From NCBI GenBank assembly GCA_024291935.2, contig CM044326.1, positions 38,830,948 to 38,894,947 on the forward strand: a stretch of 64,000 nucleotides of DNA, given 5' to 3'. Origin of the DNA: Okapia johnstoni (lineage: Eukaryota; Chordata; Mammalia; Artiodactyla; Giraffidae). Made by a program: the position numbers and the translations under genes. Positions 54,206 through 63,955 of the stretch are shown here, one piece after another (within the stretch, counting starts at the first letter, position 1; each line of letters begins with the position of its first letter). The notes under the pieces are model-generated. The model was not told the origin of the DNA. It searched no databases and worked only from the letters and a program-made list of their open reading frames with translations.

Positions 54206-55184
54206 GGTTAAAGGGTTCAATAGAAAATACTCTAGAGATCGCCATCAGATATTAAGCTCTGGACATTCTAGGCACGAAAAGCCCACCACCCTTGTAGCAT
54301 CCCTTGATGCTATGTGAGGTACTGAGGCATCTGATTTGCATTCTGCCCCTCTCCACTGCAATTTTCCAAAACCTCGTGAAATACATGGAGTCTTAGAAGT
54401 CACTGCCTCTCAGCCCTGGGTGATCCAGCTAGTCACTGACTACCTCTCCACCAGTGAGCTCTGTCCTCCAGTTACATCCAGCTCTGGGCACATCCCTCCT
54501 GTACCCAGAGACCCCCATCAGCTTCAGTTGCTCCCATCTGGCCTACTCCCCACTCACAGCCCCCAGCCCCCAGGAGGAAGGGAGCGGCAGGAACCTCTCC
54601 CACCTCTGAGAGTTAAGGTGCCGTCTTATTTTCAGATTCCCTCTCTCACTCTTCTTTGTCTGTCCAGAAGCTCCTCAGCTGTTCTCATGACTGCTCAGTA
54701 GGTCCCTAGAATCTTCTGTTGTCCCAGCAGCAGAGCCTTGGGTTGTCACCTGGTTGCACTTAACATAATTCTCGTGGAGGAGATGTTGCCGAATGGTGCC
54801 CGCAGAGGTCCAAAGCGGTAAGTATGATGACATCCATTCTGCTCAGTATCTGCCCCTGCTTCTACTGGTTTCTCTTCCTTTGCTCAGAGGTCCCCAAATC
54901 AGCATAAGAGCTGTTTTAAGAAACAGACCTTGCAAGCAGACTCCCAGCTCCCAGTCTCTGGATCCAACAAAATCAGGCATCTTTCCCTCATCCTTCAGGA
55001 CATACTACTTCTTAAAGCTGAGGAGAGCACAAGGGTTCCTAACTCTGTGGTCAAACAGAGAGGTGCTGGATCCAGTTCCTTTGGTTCACAGTCAATACCT
55101 GTCCAGCCTGAACTGATGCATCACTGGCCACTATTGTCAAATCTGCAAGCCCAGTGGAAAAGGAGTGGTCCTTAGGGTCAAGGT
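54206..55184. other. Unique sequence, nothing recognised
   Basis: A 121-codon frame at 54336-54701 is Pro/Ser-rich and resembles no family. No repeats recognised. Confidence 0.4.
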
Positions 55185-55350
55185 ATTGGGTTCTGGGTGG
55201 CCTCAGACATACCTCTGACCCATCTGCCTCTCTTTTCCTCAGTGATAAAGTGAAGAAAGTAGACTTAATGTCTGGCTGCAAATCATACAGTTGTTGTGGG
55301 GATCAAAAGGATGCCGGTAAAGGTAATGAATACAGTACCTTGCAAATCAA
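55185..55350 (+). mobile_element. MIR SINE remnant
   Basis: Sense: ctgcctctcttttcctcagtg, ataaagtgaagaaagtag, then gttgtggggatcaaaagg. Confidence 0.65.
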
Positions 55351-55408
55351 AACTAAAAAAAGAGTGTAGTATCTTCACAGCTTCAGCACAATAACAATGC
55401 ATGATAAG

Positions 55409-55619
55409 ATTCTTCAGTCATATCCAACTCTATGTGACCCTATGGACTGTACCCTGCCAGGCTCCTCTGTCCATGGGATTCTCCAGGCAAGAATACTGGA
55501 GTGAGTTGCCTTGCCCTCCTCTAGGGGATCTTCCTGACTCAGGGATCAAACCCATATCTTTCACATCCACCTGCACTGGCAAGCAGGTTCTTTACCACTA
55601 GCACCACCTGCAAAGCCCA
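55409..55619 (-). mobile_element. Bov-tA SINE
   Basis: Antisense copy from ttcttcagtcatatccaac to gcaccacctgcaaagccc. Diverged compared with the other copies. Confidence 0.92.
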
Positions 55620-55639
55620 CAATAATAGTAGCAGTCAGT

Positions 55640-55830
55640 TAAACTGCATGCACTGGGATGTCCAGTCCCTGATCTAAGAACTTCACGCACTTTGACACAC
55701 TTAATTCTCACAAGTCTTCTACTGGAGGTAGCATTATCCCCATTGTAGAGGTAAAAAGACTGAGGCCCCAGATGTTCTAGAGCATTCCCAAGGAACACAG
55801 TGAAAGTGAAGGTGAAACTAACACCCAGGC
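55640..55830 (-). mobile_element. MIR SINE
   Basis: Antisense: cacacttaattctcacaag, gcattatccccattgtagag, aaaaagactgaggcccc. Confidence 0.75.
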
Positions 55831-56514
55831 AGCCTGTCTCCAGGGTCTGTATCCTCAGCCGTCCTCTTGCCCTGCATCCCTGCTAGATTCCATCTTGCCT
55901 AGCATCTTACACAGACTTGATACCTCCAAATGTTTGTCAATGAAAGAAATGCTCAACATAAAAAAAATACCAAGTTCTGAAAAGATATAAAGAATTGTAG
56001 CTTCCGCCAATGCCTTGCTCATAACAGGCTCTTGGTAAATATTTGTTGTGCGAATGAGTGAGTTACTCAGTGAGCAGCATTCTTCTATTTCTTTATTAGT
56101 GAAAACTGTGACATCTGAAATTTATCACCATTGGAGTTTTTTTATGAAGAATTTTAGCAAGCCAAAGTCTTCATAATAACATGTGAATCACAGAGAGTCA
56201 GCCTGCCTGGCCAGCTGCTAGCTCTTTCTGATTCTGCAGCAAGACCACAGAGTCTCTGTTATTTTTCATTACATTATCCTGTGTAAGACATAACAGAGTG
56301 CTAAAAACCCTCCACTCTGGAGAACGAAGGGCCCGGCTTGTGTTTGGAAAATTGTTCTTGGACAACATTTTAAATATTCTATGTCTCAATGTATGTTAGT
56401 GGTGTGTCTTGTGAAGTCTTCCTAAATGCCTCTATGCTAAATTAATAAATTGATTTAATTTCATCTTTAAAAATAAAAGCTTAATAGTCATTTCTCCCAA
56501 TAGACATTCTGAGC
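55831..56514. other. Unique sequence with an L2/MIR tail scrap
   Basis: 56010-56062 (gccttgctcataacaggc, then ggtaaatatttgttgtgcg) is a sense L2/MIR tail. Nothing else recognised. Confidence 0.45.
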
Positions 56515-57172
56515 TCAGAATTCCGGTCCCATCCCTTCATAGCAAATAGATGGGAAAACAATGGAAACTGTGAGAGACTTTATTTGGGGGGCTCCAAAAT
56601 CATTGCAGATGGTGACTGCAGCCATGAAATTAAAAGACTCTTGCTCCTTGGAAGAAAAGCTCTGACCAACCTAGACAGCATATTAAAAAGCAAAGACATT
56701 ACTTTACCAACAAAGGTCTGTCTAGTTAAAGCTATGGTTTTTCCAGTAGTCATGTGTGGATGTGAGAGTTGGACTTTAAAGAAAGCTGAGCGCCCAAGAA
56801 CTGATGCTTTTGAACTGTGGTATTGGAGAAGACTCTCGAGAGTCCCTTGGACTGCAAGGAGATCAAACCAGTCCATCCTCAAGGAAATCAGTCCTGAATA
56901 TTCATTGGAAGGACTGATGCTGAAGCTGAAACTCCAATACTTTGGCCACCTGATGCAAAGAACTGACTCACTGGAGAAGATCCTAATGCTGGGAAAGGTT
57001 GAAGGCGGGAGGAGAAGGGGATGACAGAGGATGAGATGGTTGGATGGCATCACCGATGAGATGGACGTGAGTTTGATTAAGCTCCAGGAGTCGATGATGG
57101 ACAGGGAAGCTTGGCATGCTGCAGTCCGTGGGGTCGCAAAGAGTCAGACATGACTGAGCAACTGAACTGAAC
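56515..57172 (+). mobile_element. BovB LINE 3' end with near-intact ORF2 C-terminus
   Basis: The frame 56584-57024 encodes 146 residues of the ORF2 C-terminal region ([50 protein letters not shown]). It stops at TGA 57022-57024, where other copies have CGA (as in 18617-18938). Past that stop the same frame stays open to the natural end at about 57153 (VAKSQT-stop). It is 5'-truncated just upstream, so it lacks the polymerase and endonuclease. Confidence 0.94.
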
Positions 57173-58011
57173 TAGAACCCAGAGGGGTGACCCTGGTTCT
57201 AACTCAGCTTGAATGGTAGGGAAAGGAACTTAAATCAGCTCAACTTTGAGTGAGACATGCTAGCCACTTTTGGATCCAGCAAGAAATGTTTGAACCTCTT
57301 TTAGAAAGGCCTGTGTTGAAGGCTGTCAACTGTCTCCTAGGAAGAGCACTTCTAGGCCTTGAAGCCCATTCCATGGTGATTATCTTCAACTGATAAAATC
57401 TTGGTCCAAGTGAACCAAGACACAGCTGTTTATAGAGTCCATCTTTGGCCCCCCTTGCTTAAAATGCAAGCTCCGTTATCCTTTAGCTCCTCAGAGTTTC
57501 AGGTCTTTAAAGCTAACCTTCATGCCCCTTCCATCCTACTTCCTCCAAGAGATTTCACATTCTTTTCCCTTAGTTGCTTCTCCTAGGAAAGAACTTAGAG
57601 TTTTCTTTATCTCCTGCTCACACCAGCCTAAATATGCTTTGTCAATATCCCTTGTAAGAAGTGTAGTGACCTCCACGAGTCTCACTGTGGGGTCAATCAC
57701 AGAGTGGAGAATGAAACATCCCCTCCTCTTATTCTGGCTAATATACAATTACTAATGCCATTTTAGACAACACTAATCGAACCAGAAGTGTGGACCCCAA
57801 GGGTCAATTCAAAGATCTCCTTCCTATGCATTAATTGGTGCCTGAGATGCCCAATAAAACATTTTACCTGAATTTGATTAAGAAGATATTGATCCTTAAC
57901 ATAAATGGAGAAAACCAAACCTACCAATGAATGGATTGATTTGACTGAATTAGAAGAAAATGCTAATACATCAGTCTGTCCGGAGAATGGAGACACTGGC
58001 CCAAGGCTGAG
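57173..58011. other. Unique sequence, nothing recognised
   Basis: No repeat family or gene pattern. Opposed 60-77 codon frames only. Confidence 0.4.
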
Positions 58012-58318
58012 CAGGGGTCAGCCCTCTTTTTCCAGAAAGTGGGTGTTTCAGGTTTTTTAGGCTGTCGAGTCTCCGTCGTGACCGTGCTGCTCCACTGCTG
58101 TAGCATAAAGTCAGCCCTAGATTTGATGCAAACAAATGAGCATAGCTGTGTACTGATGCAACCTTTTTCACAGGTACAAAAATTTGAATTCCATATAGTT
58201 TTCATGGGTCTTTCTGATTTCTTTTACCATTTAAGAATGCAACAAATAAACCTGTGGGCCATATAAGAATAGGCCGCAGGTCAGATTTACACTACAGGCT
58301 ATAATTGGCAGATCCCCT
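58012..58318 (+). mobile_element. hAT-type medium-reiterated element, copy 3 (longest)
   Basis: It starts gcaggggtcagccctcttt and continues ctgctgtagcataaagtc, caaacaaatgagcatagctg, aaaaatttgaattccatata and cctgtgggccatata, ending taattggcagatccc. It keeps the central segment that copy 1 lacks. Confidence 0.65.
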
Positions 58319-58359
58319 TGGGATCTTCTTTGAATCGGCAAAGCCAATCTCAGAGAATA

Positions 58360-58480
58360 GTGACCTGAGCTGGGTTCCAGCCCCAGTTCAGTCTCGAACT
58401 CTCTAGAGCCTCAAGCAAACCACTTCCTCCCAGACTTTCCTTCTTCTACCAGAAAGTGAGGAGCTGGAACACCCTGGGCT
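58360..58480 (+). mobile_element. MIR-like remnant
   Basis: The string tgacctgagctgggttccag, then ctcaagcaaaccacttcc and accagaaagtgaggagc, follows the sense MIR/L3 order. Confidence 0.5.
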
Positions 58481-58519
58481 CACGACACCTTCTCCCCTCA
58501 TCCTCACATCTAAGAAGGG

Positions 58520-59440
58520 AGAGATTACTGGTAACAGAACGTTATCATGAAAAACATTGACCTAGAACTTCACTGCCTATTCCAAAGGAGGTCGTGGTGG
58601 GGGAGGGCAATCACCCTGGAAACATTCAGACAGAACGAAAGAAGGGACACGGTCCTACATAGAAGATGCAACGGTTTACCAAAAAATAAAAGCAAAGGTT
58701 ATCAAAAACGCCCGAAGAAAACAGCGTCCCACTTGCCATTTCAAATAAAGAAAAAGAAAATCCATGCTTTTTCTTCAAAGCGAACTAAAAACAGCAGGAT
58801 TAATATTGATGCAGCGATGAGAAAAAGCAAACAGACAGGCAGGGACAAGACTGCATCCAGCCTCCAAAACACATGTAAAGTTGGAGCTAAAATGTCATAT
58901 GCATATGTAATTTATATGCAAAACTCTCCTCTAACAGGGCCGCTGACTGCCAAGTCTCCTTTTGCTACTTCCTCAATCCCCGCTGAAACGCTCTAATTTC
59001 ATATGATCAGTCACCTACCAAGGGCAAGTCTGTCTCAGGAGCAGACTGAAACTTTCTTAAGGCCAGGGTATTAAATTCCTCTCGCACATCGCCCGCCTTC
59101 CCGGTATCTCAGCAGGTTTCGGCAGGAAGACCTATTTTTGCTCCTGTGCGGGCTCTGTCCCTGGCAGTGAGTGACTGGAACAGACTGCAGGCAGCTCTGC
59201 CAAGAATCTGAGGCTCTGTTGATGTGAGCCAACCTCAGACTAATAATTTTATATCTCAATATAAGCAAAAGAGTTCCATAAAAATAGACCGTTTTTAACA
59301 GGATGATATTCTGTGCTGAGTGAGGGCTGAAGGGAGCGGGTGCCATGCGAATATTCCTCCTATCTGTGGTACCTAACTTTAGCATCATCCATATGTCTAT
59401 TTGTCTGATCGCTGAACTTGGGGGAAGAATGTTGAATGAG
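58520..59440. other. Repeat-free block, possible conserved noncoding element
   Basis: About 900 bp without repeats. 58894-58925 has tcatatgcatatg then ttatatgcaaaa, paired POU/octamer-like words. 59235-59300 has gactaataattttatatc. A lysine-rich 149-codon frame (58547-58996) is explained by A-rich sequence and resembles no family. Confidence 0.35.
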
Positions 59441-59934
59441 ATGTGACTCTTCAGACTCCACGCCCGGGATCCTTCGGAGGTGAAATACCTATCAGTGTGC
59501 GGATAACACTTCCTTCTTTGGAGTTCCTAGGAAACGGAAAACAAACAAACGCAAGGCTCAGACTACTATTCTTCACTAAATGTAGATGCACAGGAGACCA
59601 CGTGCTTGTGTTTCTGTTTGTAAATTAACAAGAGAAACAGTGATGCCATGGAGGGTGAGGGTGGGAATGGCCTGGGAACTTTAAAGTTATCTCTTTCAAT
59701 GTTCAAAGTGGTGATAAAATTCATAAGGATCTCTCCGATGGCCGAATCCCACTGCACACAAGCCGGCTCACGTGGTTTCTCTCTAGTAAGTTTCCCCAGG
59801 GGAAGGTGGGAGAGGTCCGTCCCCAAGTGGAGCTCCAAGTCTGGATGCTACAGAGGAAGAAGCAGAAACCAAAGAAGGTCAATCTTTTCTCTTGGTGGAA
59901 GAGGAAGCCCAAGAATCAGCCTCTGTAACCATCA
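59441..59934. other. Unique sequence, nothing recognised
   Basis: A frame spanning 59648-60301 runs through unique DNA, the L1 and the BovB insertion, so it is a chance chimera. Confidence 0.4.
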
Positions 59935-60372
59935 AGGACCTACTACACGGCACAGGGAACTCCAGTCAACATTCTTTGTTGTTGTTCAGTCGCTAGGTCA
60001 TGTTCTAGTCTTTGCGACCCCATGGACTGCAGCATCCCAGGCTTCCCTGTCCTCCATTATCTCCTGGAGTTTGGTCAAGTTCATGTCCACTCAGTCAGTG
60101 ATGCTATCTAACCATCTCATCCTCTGTCACCCTCTTCTCCTTTGGTCTTCAACCCTTCGCAGCATCAGGGTCTTTTCCAATGAGTCAGCCCTTCACATCA
60201 GGTGGCCAGAGTATTGGAGCTTCAGCTTCAATCAATATTCTATGATAACTTACATGGATAAAGAATCTGAAAAGAATGAATATATGTGTATATACAAGTG
60301 AGTCACTTTCCTGTACACCTGCAACTAACTCAACACTGTAAATCAAACATAATCCAATAAAACTGAAAAAAA
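59935..60372 (+). mobile_element. L1 LINE 3' UTR split by BovB
   Basis: The left part is ctactacacggcacagggaac. The right part is tatgataacttacatgg, ctgtacacctgcaactaac and actgtaaatcaaac, with an A-rich tail at 60361-60377. Confidence 0.9.
59976..60231 (-). mobile_element. BovB LINE tail with 10-bp target duplication
   Basis: Antisense 256-bp tail (cagtcgctaggtcatgttc to ggagcttcagcttca). It is flanked by tcaacattct (59966-59975) and tcaatattct (60232-60241), one mismatch. Removing it restores the L1 sequence. Confidence 0.93.
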
Positions 60373-60466
60373 AAATAGAATCAGTCTCTGGAGAGCAAAC
60401 CAGCTGCCCTGAATAGGTAGGTGAACTAAAGGGAGGGGATATCATCTTTCCGGGCCTTGTGTATAA

Positions 60467-60891
60467 GTCAGAGGTCTCCAGAGAAGCTAAACCTTTACAT
60501 ATAAATTTATACAAAGAGATTTATTTTAAGGAACTGAGTCATAGAACTGTGGGCACTGGCAAGTCCAAAATCCACCAGGCAGCTGGAAACATATCAGAAG
60601 CTGACCTTGAGAGACTAAGTTTGAAATCTATAGGGCAGGCCAGCAGGCTGATAGCCGTTCTGCAATCTTGAAGCAGAATTTCTTTTCCTTCTTCTGGAAG
60701 CCTCAGTTTGGGCTCTTAAGGCTTTCCCATGGCTTGGATGAGGCCCACCCACATGGTAGAGGGCAATCTCCTTTACTTAAAGTCCACTGATTACAGATGT
60801 CAAGTGTATCTACAAAAGACCTTCACAGCAGCACCTCCATTCATGTTTGATTAAATAATTGGCCAAGCCAAGTTGATACATCAAACTCCCC
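60467..60891 (-). mobile_element. LTR-like mammalian repeat, copy C
   Basis: The + strand reads gtcagaggtctccagagaag, caaagagatttattttaagg, ctggcaagtccaaaatcc, gggcaggccagcaggctg, ggatgaggcccacccacatg and ggccaagccaagttgatac. It is unsplit and the best guide to the family. Antisense relative to copy A. Confidence 0.75.
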
Positions 60892-61309
60892 AGCACACCT
60901 TGTTTGAGGAAATGAAATGAAGCAAGGCTCAGGGAGAAGGTCTGTTCAGCTGGAAGGAAATGGGAGGTGGACCTGGATGCACATCTGAGATATGAGAGGG
61001 CACCTATTTTGAGCCTCGATCGGGCAGAGTCGGCTGAGATCTCCCCGCGTTCCAAGCGCTGTGCTTGACTCGGGATGTTGGAGGTGGAGCACTGAGTGCC
61101 AGCAGAATACAGACCAGGAGACAGCCGCTGACAAGCACTGGATGAGATGACTATAATGTCATCAGTCATTGGGTATCCTGATAACAAATCATACCACTAG
61201 AAATGACCTCTCACATTTACATAATACTGTTTCAATTTTAAAGTAGTTTTACAGCCACAATCTCTCTGAAACCTCACATCCCTGTCACACTGCACTAGAG
61301 TCTTAAAAT
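60892..61309. other. Unique sequence, nothing recognised
   Basis: No repeat family or gene pattern. Confidence 0.4.
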
Positions 61310-61390
61310 AATGTTTTGACAAACTTATGGTTACCAAAGGGGAGAGAGAGGGGTGATAAATTAGGATTCTGATATTAACAGATACACACT

Positions 61391-61417
61391 GTATATATAT
61401 ATATATATATATATATG
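61391..61417 (+). repeat. (TA)13 microsatellite
   Basis: A pure TA run at the place where artiodactyl L1 3' ends normally carry a shorter TA stretch. Confidence 0.97.
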
Positions 61418-61513
61418 TAAAATAGACAACCAGTAAAGAACACCACAGGGAACTCTATTCAACATTCTGTAATAACCTGAATGGGAAAAGAATCTGAAAA
61501 AGAATAGATATCC

Positions 61514-61728
61514 GGGCTTCCCTGGTGGCTCAGAAGGTAAAGAATCTGCCTGCCATACAGGAGACCTGGGTTTGATCTCCGGGTTGGGAAGATCCCCTGG
61601 AGAAGGGAATGGCTACCCGTTCCAGTATTCTTGCCTAGAGAATCCCATGGACGGAGGGCCTGGCGGGCTACAGTCCATGAGGTCACAAAGAGTCAGACAT
61701 GACTGAACGACTAAGCACACACAGCGCA
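61514..61728 (+). mobile_element. Bov-tA SINE
   Basis: Sense copy: gggcttccctggtggctcag, B box gggtttgatctccgggttgg, tail gactgaacgactaagc. Close to the family consensus. Confidence 0.95.
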
Positions 61729-61937
61729 GCACCTATGTATAACTGAACTGGTTTGCTATATACCTGAAACTAACACAATATTGTAAATTAATTATATTCC
61801 AATATAAAATAAATAATTTTTTTCTAAAATAGTGTTTCAAAGTTGAAAAGCATCTCATTGGACATAGTGAAGAACCTCAGGTTCTCTCACCTTGCATCTG
61901 GCATGGCCAGTGAGTGAGGAACAAGGGCTGAATACAA

Positions 61938-62159
61938 ACGTGTGTGCATGCGTGCTCAGTCGTGTCTGACTCTTTGCAACCCCATGGACTGTAGGCCACC
62001 AGGCTCCTCTGTCCATGGGATTCTCCAGGCAAGAATACTGGAGTGGGTTGCCATTTCCTTCTCCAGGGGATCTTCCTGACCCAGGGATCAAAGCCGTCTT
62101 TCCTGCATCTCCTGCACTGTAGGCAGTTTCTTTACCACTGGGCCACCTGGGAAGCCCAA
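61938..62159 (-). mobile_element. Bov-tA SINE with exact 12-bp target duplication
   Basis: Antisense, near-consensus copy. It is flanked by ggctgaatacaa at 61926-61937 and 62160-62171 without mismatch. One of the youngest insertions in the window. Confidence 0.96.
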
Positions 62160-62171
62160 GGCTGAATACAA

Positions 62172-62914
62172 GAAACTCAGGCAGATAGATGCAGTGTCCT
62201 CACCCTCACCTGAACATCTTCCCCTGTTTTTTACATACATGCATTCTTTGGACTTAGGTAAGGAATGAGAAGAAAAGAGCTGACATATTGGAGATAGGGA
62301 GTGATGGTCACTTTGGGATTCTGGAAACGTCCTCAGAATTCAAATCTTTCTGGGAACACAAGTCCATATGTCAAGGGCACTTCCTGAATAGAAGCTAGAC
62401 AGAGTTCCACAAGCATTTGCATAAAGTACAAATGCATGGTGTGATAAATTTGCATGAGAAGTTAAATGTTGATTGAAACACCTCATACCTATCTAGGGAA
62501 CCTATGGAAAGAAATAAATAGAAAAGAAGGAAAAAGCCAAACAGTACCATACTCATTTCTTCTTTTTTCCTTCCTGGGCTAAAGGACATAATCCTTCCCC
62601 TTATTTCATTGCGTTCTCTGAACTTGGTGATTGGACATTATGTGAAATGTGACCTTGACATTTTTCCTGAGATTTCTTCAAGTTAGGACCTGTCCCTCCC
62701 GAAAATACATTAAATGATGTAGCCAAGAGCGGCCATTCCAACTTGACTGTGGAGAGGCCACAGAGTAGGGAGAGGAAAATAGGATGCAGAAGCCGGAGAT
62801 CTGAATCAGAGCGCCATCCTAGCCAGGGATAAGCCATGCCCCCAGGGCAAGGCACACAGCCCAGAAAGCAGTGACCACTGGCAGTGTTCGCACTTGAAGT
62901 TCTGGAACAAACCT
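62172..62914. other. Unique sequence, nothing recognised
   Basis: No repeat family. A 113-codon antisense frame (62601-62942) has no features. Confidence 0.4.
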
Positions 62915-63060
62915 GCCTGGGCTCCAATGCCCGTCTTAGCACTTGCCAGCTGTGCGATCTCAGGCAAATTTCTCCAGCTCTCTGATCCTCAAATTCTTAT
63001 CTGTTAAGTGGGAAGAAAGCTGGTGCCTCTGCCTGGCATCATAGTGACGGTGAGATCGTC
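62915..63060 (+). mobile_element. MIR SINE
   Basis: Sense: gcctgggctccaatgcccg, cacttgccagctgtgcgatc, tcaggcaaatttctccagc, tcttatctgttaagtggg. Confidence 0.85.
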
Positions 63061-63164
63061 CCAAGACAAAACTTGACACAGAAGGTGACCTGGAGTGAGT
63101 GGCTCTTCAGGTGGGAACAATTACAATAACACATACTATACCTGTTTCCCAAATATATTGGAGA

Positions 63165-63335
63165 ATCAAAATTACATGATGTAATGCTATAACGTGGCTG
63201 AACCTTGAAGACAGTATAACTAAGTGAAAGCAACCAGCCAGAAAAGACCACATAGTGCGGGATTCCATTTATATGAAAGGTCCAGAACAGGCAACGCTTC
63301 AGAGATGGGGAGAAGATCAAAAGTAGATTCGTGTG
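63165..63335 (+). mobile_element. L1 LINE 3'-UTR fragment
   Basis: The string ggctgaaccttgaagacag, then ctaagtgaaagcaaccagcc and gggattccatttatatgaaa, is the standard L1 3'-UTR order. Confidence 0.85.
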
Positions 63336-63385
63336 TATATGTTAATCCCAATCTCCCAATTTATCACCTACTATATATAAAATAA

Positions 63386-63575
63386 GCGTTTCCCTTGTAG
63401 CTCAGTCGGTGAAGAGCCTGTCTGCAGGGCAGGAGACCCCTGAGTCGGGAAGATCCCCTGGAGAAGGAAGTGGCAGCCCACTCCAGTATCCTTGCCTGGA
63501 AAATCTCACAGGCAGAGGAGCCTGGTGGGCTGCAGTCCATGGGGTCGCATAGAGTCAGACTGAGCACAAAGCACA
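63386..63575 (+). mobile_element. Bov-tA SINE with small internal deletion
   Basis: Sense: gcgtttcccttgtagctcag. The B-box region is shortened (gagacccctgagtcggg), so the tRNA-like promoter is damaged. Body and tail are otherwise normal. Confidence 0.93.
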
Positions 63576-63868
63576 AGCATTGTACATTTTGAATAAATGG
63601 CCATTGGGAATGTGAATTGCATTTCAAATTTTGAAAAACAGAAAAGGAAAAAAAACAGGTGATGTGAGTGAGGGCTAAGCAAATGCAAGCTAAGCACTAT
63701 GCAACCAAGGGTCAGCTCTGATTCTATAGACAGCTTGTAATTGGAGTGAGTCTCTGAGAACAATGCAGACCAATTTCATCCTGGGTAACGGTGGCTGTGC
63801 TGGCTCTCAGTAGCATCCCTCCCCTCAACAAGCCTCTTCTTCCTTTTTTTGCCCCTTCTTCCCAGCTG
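63576..63868. other. Unique sequence, nothing recognised
   Basis: An A-rich run (aaaaggaaaaaaaacagg) lies near 63641-63658. No gene pattern. Confidence 0.4.
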
Positions 63869-63894
63869 TTGCCAGTGACCTAGGCAGCTGTCCT

Positions 63895-63909
63895 GTTACC
63901 TCTAGCAAC
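63895..63909 (+). promoter_or_regulatory. RFX X-box-like site
   Basis: GTTACC, spacer TCT, then AGCAAC. Both half-sites fit the X-box consensus (GTNRCC, 0-3 bases, RGYAAC) with a 3-base spacer. It sits 20 bases upstream of a CRE-like site and about 32 upstream of a GC box. No gene is seen downstream because the window ends. Confidence 0.5.
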
Positions 63910-63928
63910 TGAGACAGATTGACCTCAG

Positions 63929-63936
63929 TGACATCA
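63929..63936 (+). promoter_or_regulatory. CRE/AP-1-like site TGACATCA
   Basis: One base off the palindromic CRE (TGACGTCA). It is preceded by tgacctca at 63920-63927, a nuclear-receptor half-site-like word. Confidence 0.4.
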
Positions 63937-63940
63937 GCCT

Positions 63941-63955
63941 GGCTCCGCCTCCCCC
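63941..63955 (+). promoter_or_regulatory. GC-box-like site
   Basis: ggctccgcctccccc contains the Sp1/KLF-type core CCGCCTCC(C). Together with the neighbouring motifs it suggests promoter or enhancer sequence at the right edge. Confidence 0.4.

Larger units (their letters stand above)
61310..61835 (+). mobile_element. L1 LINE 3' UTR split by Bov-tA
   Basis: The left part has gacaaacttatggttaccaa, a TA array, and caccacagggaactctattc. The right part has gtataactgaactggtttgc, ctgaaactaacacaatattg and a tccaatataaaataaat end. Confidence 0.9.

Noticed and set aside
56580..57053. 157-codon antisense frame
   Set aside because: Shadow of the sense BovB remnant, which has the recognisable LINE sequence.
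58547..58996. 149-codon lysine-rich frame
   Set aside because: Composition follows the A-rich DNA; no known family, no start context or splice support.
59648..60301. 217-codon sense frame
   Set aside because: Runs across unique DNA, an L1 tail and an antisense BovB insertion; a chance fusion.
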